Below are positions 48,646-58,660 of a stretch of 64,000 bases of DNA, piece by piece (positions within the stretch are counted from its first letter, which is position 1; each line of letters opens with the position of its first letter). The stretch is from Vibrio ostreicida (GTDB lineage: Bacteria > Pseudomonadota > Gammaproteobacteria > Enterobacterales > Vibrionaceae): assembly GCF_013074385.2 (NCBI RefSeq), contig NZ_JABEYA020000006.1:124001-188000 (forward strand), given 5' to 3'. The notes under the pieces were generated by a model, which saw nothing but the letters and a program-made list of their open reading frames with translations, made no database searches and had not been told where the DNA came from. The position numbers and the translations under genes were made by a program.

Positions 48646-51171
48646 TTAGTCATTCACCAGAGCGGTTTGGTCTGCTGATCTGGTGTCGAGGCGATTGGCG
48701 GCTTTCCTATAGGCAGAGGAGAAGCGCTGTTCGCAGCTGATGCATCCCCGGATGACGCCGATTGCTCGGGCCAAATCACTGGGCTTGAATGGGGTACACG
48801 GCATCACATAGCGGCCCGGGCTTACCAGACCGGATTTGACGTTGGTGTCACGGGTGAGGAAGAGAAACTTTTGATTCTCAAGCAGGTGAGCGTCGGTCTG
48901 CTGCCATGGGCTTGACTCAAAATAATGATAGAAATCTGGGCCAAACAGAATCAAATCGACCGTGACGCCGGCGTTTTCGGCGCATTCTAGCACGGTGATC
49001 GCCCGTTCAAGGCTAGAAACACAGTTGGTTTTGCAGCGGTAGTTGGAGAGATTGATATCGGCAAAGGTGGCGATGTTTTGGTCGTTGGTGACAAACAAGA
49101 TCCGCGTGCCATTGATGTAGCTTGGGGTCGGGTCATCGGGCGCGCTGGTGGCTTCGGTGAAGGGCAATTCAATGTAGAAACGACTGCCTACTTTAGGGCG
49201 GCTGTCGACGGTGATGTTGCCACCCATCAGTGCCAACAAAGAGCGGCTAATGGAAAGGCCAAGGCCGGTGTCACTCAGAAGATCGCGTTGACGGGTGTCT
49301 TGCTGGTTGAATAATGTCATCCATTGCTCAACCTGCTGCTCGCTCATGCCGACGCCATTGTCTTCGACGATGATTTCGATGCACGGGGTGATGTCGTGTG
49401 TGTTCAAGGAGGCAGACACCCAAATTTTGCCTTTGACTTGCTCGCTACTGTCAGTAAATTTGACGGCATTGTCGACCAAATTGAGCAACACCTGACTGAG
49501 GCGGACGCTGTCGCTCATGATCATCTTGGGCAGCGTGGCATCATAGGTTAAGTACAGTTCAACGCCCTTATCTTGGGCATCAAGGCAGACCACATCTAAA
49601 GTGCGCTCAATTAACTTTTGGAGTTCGACGGGTGAGCTATCCAAAGATATCTGACCCGCTTCTATCTTGGCAAAGTCGAGAATATCATTAATGATATGGC
49701 GCAGCGCAGTGGCCGAATCCTTCATGGTCGCCAACACATTGGTTTGCTGATCATTGAGTGGCGTCTCGTTGAGCAAGTTGATCATGCCCATCACCCCATT
49801 GAGTGGGGCGCGGATCTCCTCGCTCATATTGGCTAAAAAGAGCGATTTGGCTTTGCAATCGGCCTGAGCAATATCGCTTTTTTGACTGATGCTCGCTTGT
49901 GCGGTTTTCTCTTTGGTGATGTCAATGTTGACCCCGCGCATACCGATTGGCGCGTTGCCGTCTTGAGCGAATAGCACTTCGGCCGCGGCTTTTATCCAGC
50001 GCAACGTGCCATCGGGCAATTGGATACGAAACTCGGCGTGAAACCGCGACAAGGTTTCTCTGGCCTGAGTCAGGGCCTGCTCGGCTGCGACGACATCGTC
50101 GGCAATGACACGCTGTTGCCACATGGCATAATTGTTTTCACCATGGTCTGGGTCGACGCCATACATGTCAAACATGCGCTCATCCCACACCAGATCGTTG
50201 GTGGTAAAATCCCAACTCCAAATCCCAATTTCGCCCGCTTGAGTGGCAAGATTGAGGCTTCTCACCACCTCTTCTAACTCACTTTGGCTGCGTTTCAGCT
50301 CTTTTTGCACCCCGCGTTGATTGCTGATGTCTCTCAGTGTTAATACAATATGCTTCTGATTCTTATACAGAATGTAGCGAACTGCTCCTGACATGGTCAA
50401 GACCGTATCGCTGCGATTAACCTTGATGACATCGTCCAATACCACTTCTTGATAGCTATCAATGCCAGACACCGTGTTTTCGACCAGAGCCTCGGAGGTC
50501 TCCGATAACAGTGAGCGCAGGGCCAAACCGCGCAACCCAGTTTTTTCGTGTTGAAACAGGACGACGGCGGCGTCATTAATGTCGGCCACCATCATGTCGG
50601 GATTGAGTAAGATCAACGGATCGACCGCTTGCTCGAACATCACCCCCATTTGCAATTCTTGCTCGTTGATTTTGTGGTTCTGGCTGGCGACCATTTTTTG
50701 CAGCTTCTTATTCGAGACCTTTAACGCTTCTCTAACCTTCCTTATTTGGCTGATGTCCGATTGGCTAAGAATGACATCAAATCTATTGCTCTTTTTCTCG
50801 ATGAGGTTGAGATTGACATTAAGCCAGCCTGAGCCTTTGTCATGGTCAATACACATTTCCATTTGGCCAGAGTTGACCTCAACCAGAGCGCTGTGCAGAG
50901 CGGAGATATGGCGATCATTCAAGTAGTGTGAATAGAATTCGATCAGATTCCGGCCCAGCACTTGGTTGGCCTGCAAGTTATAATATCTGAGGTAGGCGAG
51001 GTTCGCGTAGACAATCGTATAGGTATCCGATTCGCCCTGACAGATCACCACGCCTTCACTGAGGAGGTCAAGGACTTGGGTATGGATTTTGGCTTCGTCT
51101 TGAGACGAGTCCGTAGGGTTTGCCGATGTATCAGAAAACTTAGAGGCAAAGGGAAATTTCATAGGCGCCAA
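48646..51171 (-). CDS. Multi-PAS hybrid histidine-kinase-like protein with degenerate phospho-sites (841 aa)
   Basis: Order: PAS (about 30-145), coiled coil, PAS (175-285), PAS/PAC (305-425), HisKA-like (440-505), ATPase (550-672), receiver-like (688-800). No membrane helix, so cytoplasmic. The HisKA motif SHEIRTPL reads SEEIRAPL: the phospho-accepting His is Glu451 (codon 49819-49821). The receiver lacks the acceptor Asp (LILFG, Gly744) and the conserved Lys (CTPFKP). The ATP pocket looks intact (NLVDNAVKF, EDNGVGM, DTGLGLS). It may bind ATP or act as an allosteric partner of another kinase rather than as a phosphotransferase. Confidence 0.85.
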   Translation of the reverse strand: MAPMKFPFASKFSDTSANPTDSSQDEAKIHTQVLDLLSEGVVICQGESDTYTIVYANLAYLRYYNLQANQVLGRNLIEFYSHYLNDRHISALHSALVEVNSGQMEMCIDHDKGSGWLNVNLNLIEKKSNRFDVILSQSDISQIRKVREALKVSNKKLQKMVASQNHKINEQELQMGVMFEQAVDPLILLNPDMMVADINDAAVVLFQHEKTGLRGLALRSLLSETSEALVENTVSGIDSYQEVVLDDVIKVNRSDTVLTMSGAVRYILYKNQKHIVLTLRDISNQRGVQKELKRSQSELEEVVRSLNLATQAGEIGIWSWDFTTNDLVWDERMFDMYGVDPDHGENNYAMWQQRVIADDVVAAEQALTQARETLSRFHAEFRIQLPDGTLRWIKAAAEVLFAQDGNAPIGMRGVNIDITKEKTAQASISQKSDIAQADCKAKSLFLANMSEEIRAPLNGVMGMINLLNETPLNDQQTNVLATMKDSATALRHIINDILDFAKIEAGQISLDSSPVELQKLIERTLDVVCLDAQDKGVELYLTYDATLPKMIMSDSVRLSQVLLNLVDNAVKFTDSSEQVKGKIWVSASLNTHDITPCIEIIVEDNGVGMSEQQVEQWMTLFNQQDTRQRDLLSDTGLGLSISRSLLALMGGNITVDSRPKVGSRFYIELPFTEATSAPDDPTPSYINGTRILFVTNDQNIATFADINLSNYRCKTNCVSSLERAITVLECAENAGVTVDLILFGPDFYHYFESSPWQQTDAHLLENQKFLFLTRDTNVKSGLVSPGRYVMPCTPFKPSDLARAIGVIRGCISCEQRFSSAYRKAANRLDTRSADQTALVND

Positions 51172-51314
51172 CCTTTTGTACTGACGAAACTTATAGGGCT
51201 CCCGTGCGATGCGGGAGTCTTTGTATAAAACCTTCAGGCTAATAGTAGAATGCGTGGATGGGTTTTGTTGCGGTTGAAGCCAAAATGTGCCGAGTAATCC
51301 GGTGTTTTGTGACG

Positions 51315-52208
51315 TTAGTGAGCGATGTGCAGTGTGAGGTGTAAATCCAGAGGCAAATTAGACAGTTTTTCTTTTAACGTTTGTCGTGCTCGTTCTAAAT
51401 CGGCCACCGAGATCTGTTTGGCATTGGGGTGGATATCAAGATTGACCCAAAGCTCGCGACCGATCTTAGTCACCGCCACCAATTCGATGTCCGAGTGGAA
51501 CTCATGGTCAAGCTCTGAGACTTTTTCATCCACTTGATGGCAAATCTCCTCACTGGGGGACATCATTAACAGTTCTCTGAGCGCTTGCTTGAGCATATCA
51601 AGCGGGACCTTAATGAAATAAAACGACATCAGGACCATCATCATGGGATCTGCGTACACCGCATAGCTGGACAAAGGAGAGCGTGCGACCACCCAAGCGA
51701 CAACAAAACCGCAGGTCACCGTCACGCTGAGCAAGGTGTCCATTTGCCATTGTTTCGCCTCGGCCTCAATCAAATCCGAAGAGTCGCGTTTTGATTTGCG
51801 CGCAATGTGCCACCATGCGTAGCCGCAGCCCACCACATTGACCACGCCAAATAAGGTCGCAATGGACGTATCGACCTCACGCCCACCGTTGATGATGGCT
51901 ATGATTGCAGAATAGAGCGCATAGGCGACAATCATCAGAATGACGCTGGCTTTAATGGCAATCACCACTGGCTCTAACACCGCTTTGCCAAAGGGAAATT
52001 GGCGATGCGCGGGCCCTTGAATATATTTGGCGACCGCGAGGGATAACAAGGTCAGCAGTAAACTCACCGCAGAATAAATGCCATCAAACATGATCACAAT
52101 CGAGCCGACCCACCAGCCAAGCACCAGCCCCCCAATGGCAAAGGCGGACGCCAATAACGCGGAGAACATCAACAGTCTTTTTTCATTCAAGCGGGTCTTG
52201 ACACACAT
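51315..52208 (-). CDS. Cation diffusion facilitator family transporter (297 aa)
   Basis: ATG 52208 has AAGAG eight bases upstream; GTG 52217 is an alternative. Six helices with the metal-binding Asp in MFDGIYSAVSLLLTLLS and WQMDTLLSV, and a cytoplasmic C-terminal domain (LDHEFHSDIELVAVTKIGRELWVNLDI). The first site is D-only (no paired His or Asp in FDGIYS), which fits Fe/Mn-type or variant CDF proteins. It moves divalent metal out of the cytoplasm. Confidence 0.85.
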   Translation of the reverse strand: MCVKTRLNEKRLLMFSALLASAFAIGGLVLGWWVGSIVIMFDGIYSAVSLLLTLLSLAVAKYIQGPAHRQFPFGKAVLEPVVIAIKASVILMIVAYALYSAIIAIINGGREVDTSIATLFGVVNVVGCGYAWWHIARKSKRDSSDLIEAEAKQWQMDTLLSVTVTCGFVVAWVVARSPLSSYAVYADPMMMVLMSFYFIKVPLDMLKQALRELLMMSPSEEICHQVDEKVSELDHEFHSDIELVAVTKIGRELWVNLDIHPNAKQISVADLERARQTLKEKLSNLPLDLHLTLHIAH

Positions 52209-52420
52209 AGATAGCACTCTTGTGGTAACTCTCTTTATTGTTCACGCAGCGCGCCAATTTAACAAACCGCTTCGAGGCTCTGTGGGTCTTGTACGGTGGG
52301 GTGTTTTTAGTATTATCAACAAAAACAGCAATTTATGATGGATATCAAGTGTCAAAAATAATGACGCTGACTGTCCTCAGCGCCCCTTGTTTGGGCAGAA
52401 AAGGCCGGTTACGGCCATCA

Positions 52421-53302
52421 TCAGAAGAAATCAAACAAATACTCATTGAGTTTATCTGCCAACCAAGACATGCCCGGGTGCTCGGCCATGCCCGCGGCCG
52501 TAAACATGCAATAATCTTCTTGAGTGAGCCCATAGGTGTGCTTGATGACCGCCAGACTTTGTTGGCGTAAATGCTGACGGATCAGCGGTTCAGGCAACAC
52601 GCCCCACGCGTCTTCGGTCATAATGGTGCTCAACATAGAATCGAAGCTTGAGAAGCCGATATAGCGAAGGGAAAACGGCTGAAGCTCTGGGTTGTCTTTC
52701 TCATTGAGGTAAACCATCACCGCTTGCATCGCATTGCGTAGCTCGACGTCTGAGACCCGTCTGAGCTGGCTGAGCCGGTGTTTACCCTGACAGACTGACA
52801 TCATTCGTATTTTGCCCAACGGATGGTAGCTGATATGAGGATCATCAATGCGCTCGTAATCAACCCCAAATGCAAAATCGACCTGTTGTGTGGCCACGAG
52901 GTTGGCGAGATCGCCACTGGAGGCGAGCATAATATTAAATGCCGTCGCAGGAAATTGATGATTGAGGTGGTGTGAGAACTCTTGCCACATCTCGTTGGGC
53001 AAAGAATCATCACGGGCGATCCAAACCTCGGCGTTGAAATCACCAGACACCTGAGCGCAGGTTTGTTTGATTCGAGCGGCAGTCACCAGCAGGTTCTGAC
53101 AATCGCGGTAAATGGCTTTGCCCGCTTCCGACAAAAAGACGTGGTTGCCCGTGCGGACAAATAACTCGGTATTGAGATCTTGTTCGAGCGTCTTCACCGC
53201 CATGCTTAATTTGGTCCGGTTACAATCAAGTTGTCTGGCGGCTTCGGAAACGGACCCGGTGTCAGCAACGGTACAAAAGGCTTCAATCTGAGATAGGTTC
53301 AT
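52421..53302 (-). CDS. LysR-family transcriptional regulator (293 aa)
   Basis: N-terminal helix-turn-helix (GSVSEAARQLDCNRTKLSMAVKTLEQDL) and a LysR effector domain. The recognition helix with NRTKLS is unusual; most have SxSAVS. It is divergent from the methyltransferase gene at 53446 and may control it. The ligand is unknown. Confidence 0.88.
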   Translation of the reverse strand: MNLSQIEAFCTVADTGSVSEAARQLDCNRTKLSMAVKTLEQDLNTELFVRTGNHVFLSEAGKAIYRDCQNLLVTAARIKQTCAQVSGDFNAEVWIARDDSLPNEMWQEFSHHLNHQFPATAFNIMLASSGDLANLVATQQVDFAFGVDYERIDDPHISYHPLGKIRMMSVCQGKHRLSQLRRVSDVELRNAMQAVMVYLNEKDNPELQPFSLRYIGFSSFDSMLSTIMTEDAWGVLPEPLIRQHLRQQSLAVIKHTYGLTQEDYCMFTAAGMAEHPGMSWLADKLNEYLFDFF

Positions 53303-53445
53303 CGGTTCGGCTCAAAAATGCTGCTTATATAAGCTAATGCTATAGGAATACACTGCGATTGTCTGTTTTCTGCGCTCAAAAGCTATGAATTTGATGCAGT
53401 TTTGGTACTCTATCGTCGCCAAATGAATGAGGTAATAGGGAGAGC

Positions 53446-54027
53446 ATGATGGCGAGTGAATGGGATGCTTACGCAGCAGAGTGGGAAAACGAACCTATCG
53501 CGGTGCAATATGCGCATCAAGCGTTTGAATCTTTACAAAAAATTGTCGATGTGCGTGGCAAACACGTGCTGGATTTTGGGTGTGGGACTGGCTTACTCAG
53601 CCAAATACTCTCTCCGCTCGTCAAAGACATTGTCGCATTGGACAGCTCTGAAGCCATGATCGAGCAACTCGATTTAAAAGAGCTCAGCAATGTTGAGCCT
53701 GTGGTGGATCTCTTAACCCGCGGGTTAGTCGCGATTCATCCGGCGTTTCGTCACCAGTTTGATTTGGTGGTAGCCTCTTCTGTGTGCAGTTTTTTGCCCA
53801 ATTACTCCGATACCGCCGATGTCATTTATAGCCTGTTGAACAAAGGCAATTATTTTGTCCACTGGGACTGGTTGTCCGATAACGATGAGCCGGGCGGAAT
53901 GACCGCCGCGCACGTGTTGCAAGTATTAAGCAGTGTGGGTTTTGAAGAGGTTGAAGTCACCACGCCGTTTCACGTTGAGTCGCCTCACGGCAAGATGACC
54001 GTCTTGATGGCGATCGCTCGGAAATAG
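53446..54027 (+). CDS. Class I SAM-dependent methyltransferase (193 aa)
   Basis: Motif I VLDFGCGTGLLSQIL (about 40-55), the acidic LDSSEAMIEQL and a later LVVASSVCSFLPN define a class I methyltransferase. It starts WDAYAAEWEN like small-molecule methyltransferases. ATG 53446 and 53449 are adjacent; AGGGAGAGC precedes. Substrate unknown. Confidence 0.85.
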   Translation: MMASEWDAYAAEWENEPIAVQYAHQAFESLQKIVDVRGKHVLDFGCGTGLLSQILSPLVKDIVALDSSEAMIEQLDLKELSNVEPVVDLLTRGLVAIHPAFRHQFDLVVASSVCSFLPNYSDTADVIYSLLNKGNYFVHWDWLSDNDEPGGMTAAHVLQVLSSVGFEEVEVTTPFHVESPHGKMTVLMAIARK

Positions 54028-54138
54028 CCGCCTCGATGCCCCGCTGTCAGTGGGGCACGCACTCCGCTCTGAGACGCTCCCTGGTCCCACGGACACAAAA
54101 AGGGCGTGTCGCCCCTGATGTTTCAATCCATCACGGTA

Positions 54139-56142
54139 TCAATCCGTGACGTTTGCCATGGCATATTGGGCGATTTCATCAAGCACTTCAGGGTTGGCAA
54201 TGGCCCCTTTATTTTCTATCGCTTTTCCATGTAACACCTGCTTGACGGCCAGTTCGACCAACTTACCGGATTTGGTTTTGGGTACTTCGCTGATGGCGTA
54301 GATCTCTGCGGGCACATGACGCGGAGAGCATTGGGTTTTGAGTTGCAGTTTGATGGTTGAGATCAGCGCGTCATTGAGCGTGCTTTGTTCCGCCAACTGC
54401 ACAAACAACACCACTTTCTCATCCCCATGATGAACGCGACCAACGGCAATCGAATCCAAGATCCCTTCAATCTGATTGACTTGCTGATAAATTTCAGCGG
54501 TGCCAATTCTCACGCCACCGGGGTTGAGCGTTGCATCGCTGCGACCATAGAAAATCATCCCGCCCGATAACGTCCGCTCGACATCGTCGCCGTGGTGCCA
54601 AACATTGTCGAATTTGTCCCAGTAGGCCTTGTGATAACGCTCACCATTATCACGCCAAAAACCCACGGGTTGATTGGGAAAACTGTTCAGGCAAACCAGC
54701 TCGCCTCGTTGGCCCACCACTGGGACACTCTTGTCGCTAAAGACCTGCACATTAAGCCCAAGTCCGGCCGATTGACATTCACCGCGATAGACGGGTGAGA
54801 TGGGGTTACCCAGCACAAAACAGCCGCAAATATCCGTCCCCCCAGAAATCGAAGCAAGATGGACATCAACCTTGATTCGGCTGTAGACGTAATCGTATTG
54901 CTGAGGGTAGAGCACCGACCCAGTGGAACAGAGCGTCTTGAGTGAATCGAGCGGATAATATTGGCTGGGGTTAAACAGCGCTTTTTGCAACGCCTCAAGG
55001 TATTTGGCGGATGTACCAAACAGGCTGACGTTCGCTTCCTCAGCCAGTTCCCACAGCACACTTGGCATCGGATACATCGGGCTGCCATCGTAGATCACCA
55101 AGGTGGCCCCACTGGCAAGCGTGGATACGTGCCAGTTCCACATCATCCAGCCACAGGTGGTGTAATAAAAGACCCGCTCACCCGGATGAATATCACAGTG
55201 AAGTTGGTGCTCTTTGAGGTGGTTGAGGATGGTGCCGCCGACCGAGTGGACAATGCATTTGGGCTGACCCGTGGTGCCCGAAGAATAGAGGATAAACACG
55301 GGGTCATTGAAGCTGACTCGTTGATAACGTATACCGCGGGGAATATAACTGGCCAACACCGATTCCCAATCAGAAAAAGTGTGACAACTGCGGGTTTGTT
55401 CCTGACCAATTTGCAGATAATCAATCAAACACGTATTTTCGATACTGGTTATTGCGTCAACGATCTCGTTGTTCTTTTCCTCCATATTGAAGGTTTTGCC
55501 GTTGAACGAATACCCGTTACAACAGAACAATATTTTAGGTTGAACTTGCCCAAAACGTTCCTTAACGCTCTCGACCCCAAAATCGGGTGAGGTGGAGGTC
55601 CAAATCGCGCCTAAGCTGGTGGTTGCGAGCATCGCGACGACGGTTTCTGGCATATGAGGCAAGTAGCCCGCGACCACGTCGCCCTTTTCAACGCCATTTT
55701 GCTTGAGCCATTGCTGGACCACTGAGACTTGATCGCACAGCTGTTGCCACGTGAGTTTTCGGTTTTGACCGCGTTCGTTCTTAAACCAGATGGCGATCCC
55801 TTCAGGTTGCTGAAAGGCGTAAGACAGAAGGTTTTCGGCGTAGTTAAGTTGAGATTGAGGGAACCAAATGGTGTCTCTGGTGGAGGAAAATTTCCCCCAA
55901 CGCGCGATGCCTTCGCCATGAATGCAGTCCCCTTTGAAACCAATCACATCACAAAACTGCCAGATTTCGAGCCAGAACGCCTTTTTGTTTTCGACGGACC
56001 ACTGGTGCAGATCACCGTAGCCTTCAATCGCTTCACCCTGCATATTGACGTGTTGAATAAACTGATGAAGGTTAGACGCAGTGATTCTGTCTTGACTGGG
56101 GCTCCAGAGCGGTGCTTGCTCTGGTAGGGCTTGAGTGGGCAT
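54139..56142 (-). CDS. aacS: Acetoacetyl-CoA synthetase
   Basis: The 667-aa adenylate-forming enzyme has LYSSGTTGQPKCIVHSVGG, YGRSDATLNPGGVRIGTAEIY and the C-terminal PKTKSGKLVELAVK with catalytic Lys. Long N-terminal part with MWFPQSQLNYAENLL-like text (DTIWFPQSQLNYAENLL) is typical of AacS. It activates acetoacetate to acetoacetyl-CoA. It is divergent from phhA, so acetoacetate released by tyrosine breakdown can be used. Confidence 0.93.
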   Translation of the reverse strand: MPTQALPEQAPLWSPSQDRITASNLHQFIQHVNMQGEAIEGYGDLHQWSVENKKAFWLEIWQFCDVIGFKGDCIHGEGIARWGKFSSTRDTIWFPQSQLNYAENLLSYAFQQPEGIAIWFKNERGQNRKLTWQQLCDQVSVVQQWLKQNGVEKGDVVAGYLPHMPETVVAMLATTSLGAIWTSTSPDFGVESVKERFGQVQPKILFCCNGYSFNGKTFNMEEKNNEIVDAITSIENTCLIDYLQIGQEQTRSCHTFSDWESVLASYIPRGIRYQRVSFNDPVFILYSSGTTGQPKCIVHSVGGTILNHLKEHQLHCDIHPGERVFYYTTCGWMMWNWHVSTLASGATLVIYDGSPMYPMPSVLWELAEEANVSLFGTSAKYLEALQKALFNPSQYYPLDSLKTLCSTGSVLYPQQYDYVYSRIKVDVHLASISGGTDICGCFVLGNPISPVYRGECQSAGLGLNVQVFSDKSVPVVGQRGELVCLNSFPNQPVGFWRDNGERYHKAYWDKFDNVWHHGDDVERTLSGGMIFYGRSDATLNPGGVRIGTAEIYQQVNQIEGILDSIAVGRVHHGDEKVVLFVQLAEQSTLNDALISTIKLQLKTQCSPRHVPAEIYAISEVPKTKSGKLVELAVKQVLHGKAIENKGAIANPEVLDEIAQYAMANVTD

Positions 56143-56260
56143 GAATTCCTCAACTTAATACTTTTCTACAAACTATGGTTAAGTTTTGTTTGAAAACTAG
56201 CCAATGTCAAACAAACCGCGAATAAACAGATCGCTGATAAATAAGAAAAAAACATACAAA

Positions 56261-56278
56261 TGTAAATATTGTGTTACA
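56261..56278 (+). promoter_or_regulatory. TyrR-like box upstream of phhA
   Basis: TGTAAA-TATTGT-GTTACA fits the TyrR consensus TGTAAA-N6-TTTACA with one change. A weaker copy, TGTAAA-GGAATT-GTTAAA, lies at 56341-56358 next to the ribosome site. phhA genes are known targets of TyrR/PhhR-type activators. Confidence 0.6.
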
Positions 56279-56368
56279 GAGATTTTGTGCAGGATCTGTT
56301 CGTACCAATTGTCAGCGTTTTCACAAGGGGATAGGCTTAATGTAAAGGAATTGTTAAAGGTAACTGTG

Positions 56369-57160
56369 GTGAGTCATTACATATCAAAACCTGTCAATAA
56401 ACAGGGACTTGTTGATTGGACGGCCGAGGAAGACCAAATCTGGAATGAATTGGTGTCGCGTCAGCTCAATTTGGTCAATCAACGTGCGTGTAAAGAATAT
56501 TTGCATGGCCTGACACTGTTGAACTTGCCCGTCGATCGGGTGCCTCAGTTACCTGAAGTCAACGACGTGTTGCGTCGTGAAACGGGCTGGCAGGTTGAAC
56601 CGGTGCCGGCGTTGATCAACTTCGATCGATTTTTTGCGCTTTTGGCCGACAAAAAATTCCCCGTGGCGACCTTTTTGCGCTCCCGCGATGAGTTCGATTA
56701 TCTGCAAGAGCCGGATTTTTTCCATGAAATCTTCGGCCATTGTGCGATGCTAACCAACCCAGAGTTTGCCGAATTTACCCACATTTATGGCCAGTTAGGT
56801 AAAGACGCGTCAAGCAAAGAGCGGGTCTATTTGGCGAGGCTTTACTGGTTTACGGTAGAATTTGGGCTGGTTAAAGAAGGCAAGGACTGCAAAATCTATG
56901 GCGGCGGGATCTTATCGTCCCCCGGCGAAACCCTCTACGCGCTGGATGATGAACGCCCGATGAGAGCACGTTTTGATATCGAAACCGTGTTGCGCACGCC
57001 TTATCGCATTGACATTATGCAGCCCGCGTATTTTTTGTTAGACAACATCAAAGAGCTTTATCGGTTAAGTAAAGTCGATGTGATGTATCACGTACAACAG
57101 GCGATGAAAGCGGGGCTTTTACCGCCTTTATTTGAACCAAAGGAACCAATACATGCTTAA
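56369..57160 (+). CDS. phhA: Phenylalanine 4-monooxygenase
   Basis: GTG 56369 is chosen because AAAGG lies eight bases upstream and the protein then has 263 aa, equal to known bacterial PhhA; the longer frame from 56204 reads through the regulatory boxes. The iron ligands are in FFHEIFGHC (His119, His124) and WFTVEFGL (Glu164). It hydroxylates phenylalanine to tyrosine with tetrahydropterin. phhB overlaps its end by eight bases. Confidence 0.95.
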   Translation: MSHYISKPVNKQGLVDWTAEEDQIWNELVSRQLNLVNQRACKEYLHGLTLLNLPVDRVPQLPEVNDVLRRETGWQVEPVPALINFDRFFALLADKKFPVATFLRSRDEFDYLQEPDFFHEIFGHCAMLTNPEFAEFTHIYGQLGKDASSKERVYLARLYWFTVEFGLVKEGKDCKIYGGGILSSPGETLYALDDERPMRARFDIETVLRTPYRIDIMQPAYFLLDNIKELYRLSKVDVMYHVQQAMKAGLLPPLFEPKEPIHA

Positions 57161-57485
57161 TGAATTACGTTGTGAGGCTTGCAGCAGTGATGCCGTGGCG
57201 TTGAATCAAGAAGACAGACGCTTGCTTCTGACTGAGCTCGACAACTGGCAGTTGATCGAACGCGATGGCATTCCTCAATTGGAGAAAGTCTACGCATTTA
57301 AAAACTTCAAGCTGGCGTGGGCTTTTGCCAACCAGATTGCGGAGTTGGCTGAAGATGAGTTTCATCATCCGGCGATTTTGCTGGAGTGGGGTAAAGTGAC
57401 CGTGACTTGGTGGAGCCATTCGCTCAAAGGGTTGCATCGTAACGATTTTATCTGTGCCGCTAAGTGCGACGAGCTCAGCCGCTGA
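57153..57485 (+). CDS. phhB: Pterin-4a-carbinolamine dehydratase
   Basis: ATG 57153 overlaps the phhA stop (ATGCTTAA), giving 110 residues. The family core [20 protein letters not shown] and [16 protein letters not shown] is clear. It recycles the pterin cofactor used by PhhA. Confidence 0.95.
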   Translation: MLNELRCEACSSDAVALNQEDRRLLLTELDNWQLIERDGIPQLEKVYAFKNFKLAWAFANQIAELAEDEFHHPAILLEWGKVTVTWWSHSLKGLHRNDFICAAKCDELSR

Positions 57486-57873
57486 TCCCCCAAACCGCCT
57501 GAAGCCACCGATACAAAAGGCTTCAGGCACCTTGACCGCCCATGTTCCTCCTGTTTCCTTACGCATTGTTTTGATTCCCACCGCCGGTTTTTATCGCCGT
57601 CCCATGCGTTTGTTGTCGGTGTTGATGACGTTCGTTATCGCCTTCTCAGTGTTTCGTTATGGCCGACTCCGGGTTTTGTGCCCTGCGGCAGCGGTACAAC
57701 CTCGCTGACCTTGATGCGCTCTGGCGAGTTTCACGATGAGATCTTGATTCCAACCTGTTTTGCACTAATGCTATAACGAGTAAAGTGTGGACTATGCTGG
57801 CCGTTACAGCATAGGCATGGCCTTTTGGGCTATGTCGTGTTCGGTTGAATGAAAGACAAGATGTGATTCAAGT
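57486..57873. other. Intergenic stretch without a supported gene
   Basis: About 390 bp. GAAGCCACCGATAC..GGCTTC (around 57500-57523) is a possible terminator stem for phhAB. An open frame across 57454-57708 has no ribosome site and unusual composition, so I do not call it. Confidence 0.5.
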
Positions 57874-58548
57874 ATGAAGAAACTAATTATGTTCATCATG
57901 TTACTGCTGGGCGTTGCCTGCGCTGGGGGAGGGTATTACATCTTCTTTCTCAAGCCTCAGCAAGACGCAGAAGAAGCGGCCATGAACGCAGAGGCCACGC
58001 CGCCACCGCCACAAGAAGAAAAAGCCGCGCCGCCTGTGCCGGCCAAACCTGAAGTGATGGATTACTACGTCAGTCCAGAAAGGCTGGGGATCCGTGAGTT
58101 CCCCGATCACAAGGCGTTTATAGAAAGTGTCGTCTATCGCGGTGACAAATTGAAAATTCTTGAAAAAAAAGACGGCTGGGGAAGAGTCTCGGACTACTAC
58201 GTCTATGAAGAGGGCGGGGAAGAAATTGCGGAATGGGTGCCGATGGATGCGCTGCTTGAAGTGGCGCCGACCATTTCAAAAGAAGAAAGAATGGAAACCA
58301 TCAGCCGTTACATTGAAAAATCCGATGACTTCAAGCAGTTTTTTGATATGTTTATCCTCAAGACCGGTCAGTTGATCACTGATAAAACCTGTGTACCAGA
58401 AGATTTTGAAGAGACCAGTGGTTGGGTGCGTTCGACCACATTTCGCGATCGGGATGTGTATTTTGTCTACTGTGGCGGCATCAAGCAGGCCAACAAGGTG
58501 TATTTGGACGTGCAATCTGGTGAGATATTTTATCGCCAACCCGAGTGA
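57874..58548 (+). CDS. Membrane-anchored SH3-like domain protein (224 aa)
   Basis: An N-terminal helix (LIMFIMLLLGVACAGGGYYIFF) is followed by a Pro/Ala/Glu-rich linker (35-65) and a bacterial SH3-type domain (YYVSPERLGIREFPDHKAFIESVVYRGDKLKILEKKDGWGRVSDY). A C-terminal 80-residue domain with two Cys (TCVPEDF, VYCGG) follows. Such proteins act at the cell envelope. Function unknown. Confidence 0.75.
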   Translation: MKKLIMFIMLLLGVACAGGGYYIFFLKPQQDAEEAAMNAEATPPPPQEEKAAPPVPAKPEVMDYYVSPERLGIREFPDHKAFIESVVYRGDKLKILEKKDGWGRVSDYYVYEEGGEEIAEWVPMDALLEVAPTISKEERMETISRYIEKSDDFKQFFDMFILKTGQLITDKTCVPEDFEETSGWVRSTTFRDRDVYFVYCGGIKQANKVYLDVQSGEIFYRQPE

Positions 58549-58660
58549 AAACTCAGGTGTTTTACGGATAGGGAGGACGGCGGTAAGCCGTCATACTGTG
58601 TTTTAGAAGATTTTAGTTGTGTATCCACAGCCAAGGATTTACTATCCGACTGAGTAGAGT

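Noticed and set aside
56204-56368. 55-residue N-terminal extension of PhhA
   Set aside because: It covers the TyrR-like boxes, is unlike known PhhA proteins, and the GTG at 56369 has a good ribosome site.
57454-57708. 84-aa plus-strand frame after phhB
   Set aside because: It starts inside phhB, lacks a ribosome site and has no recognisable domain.
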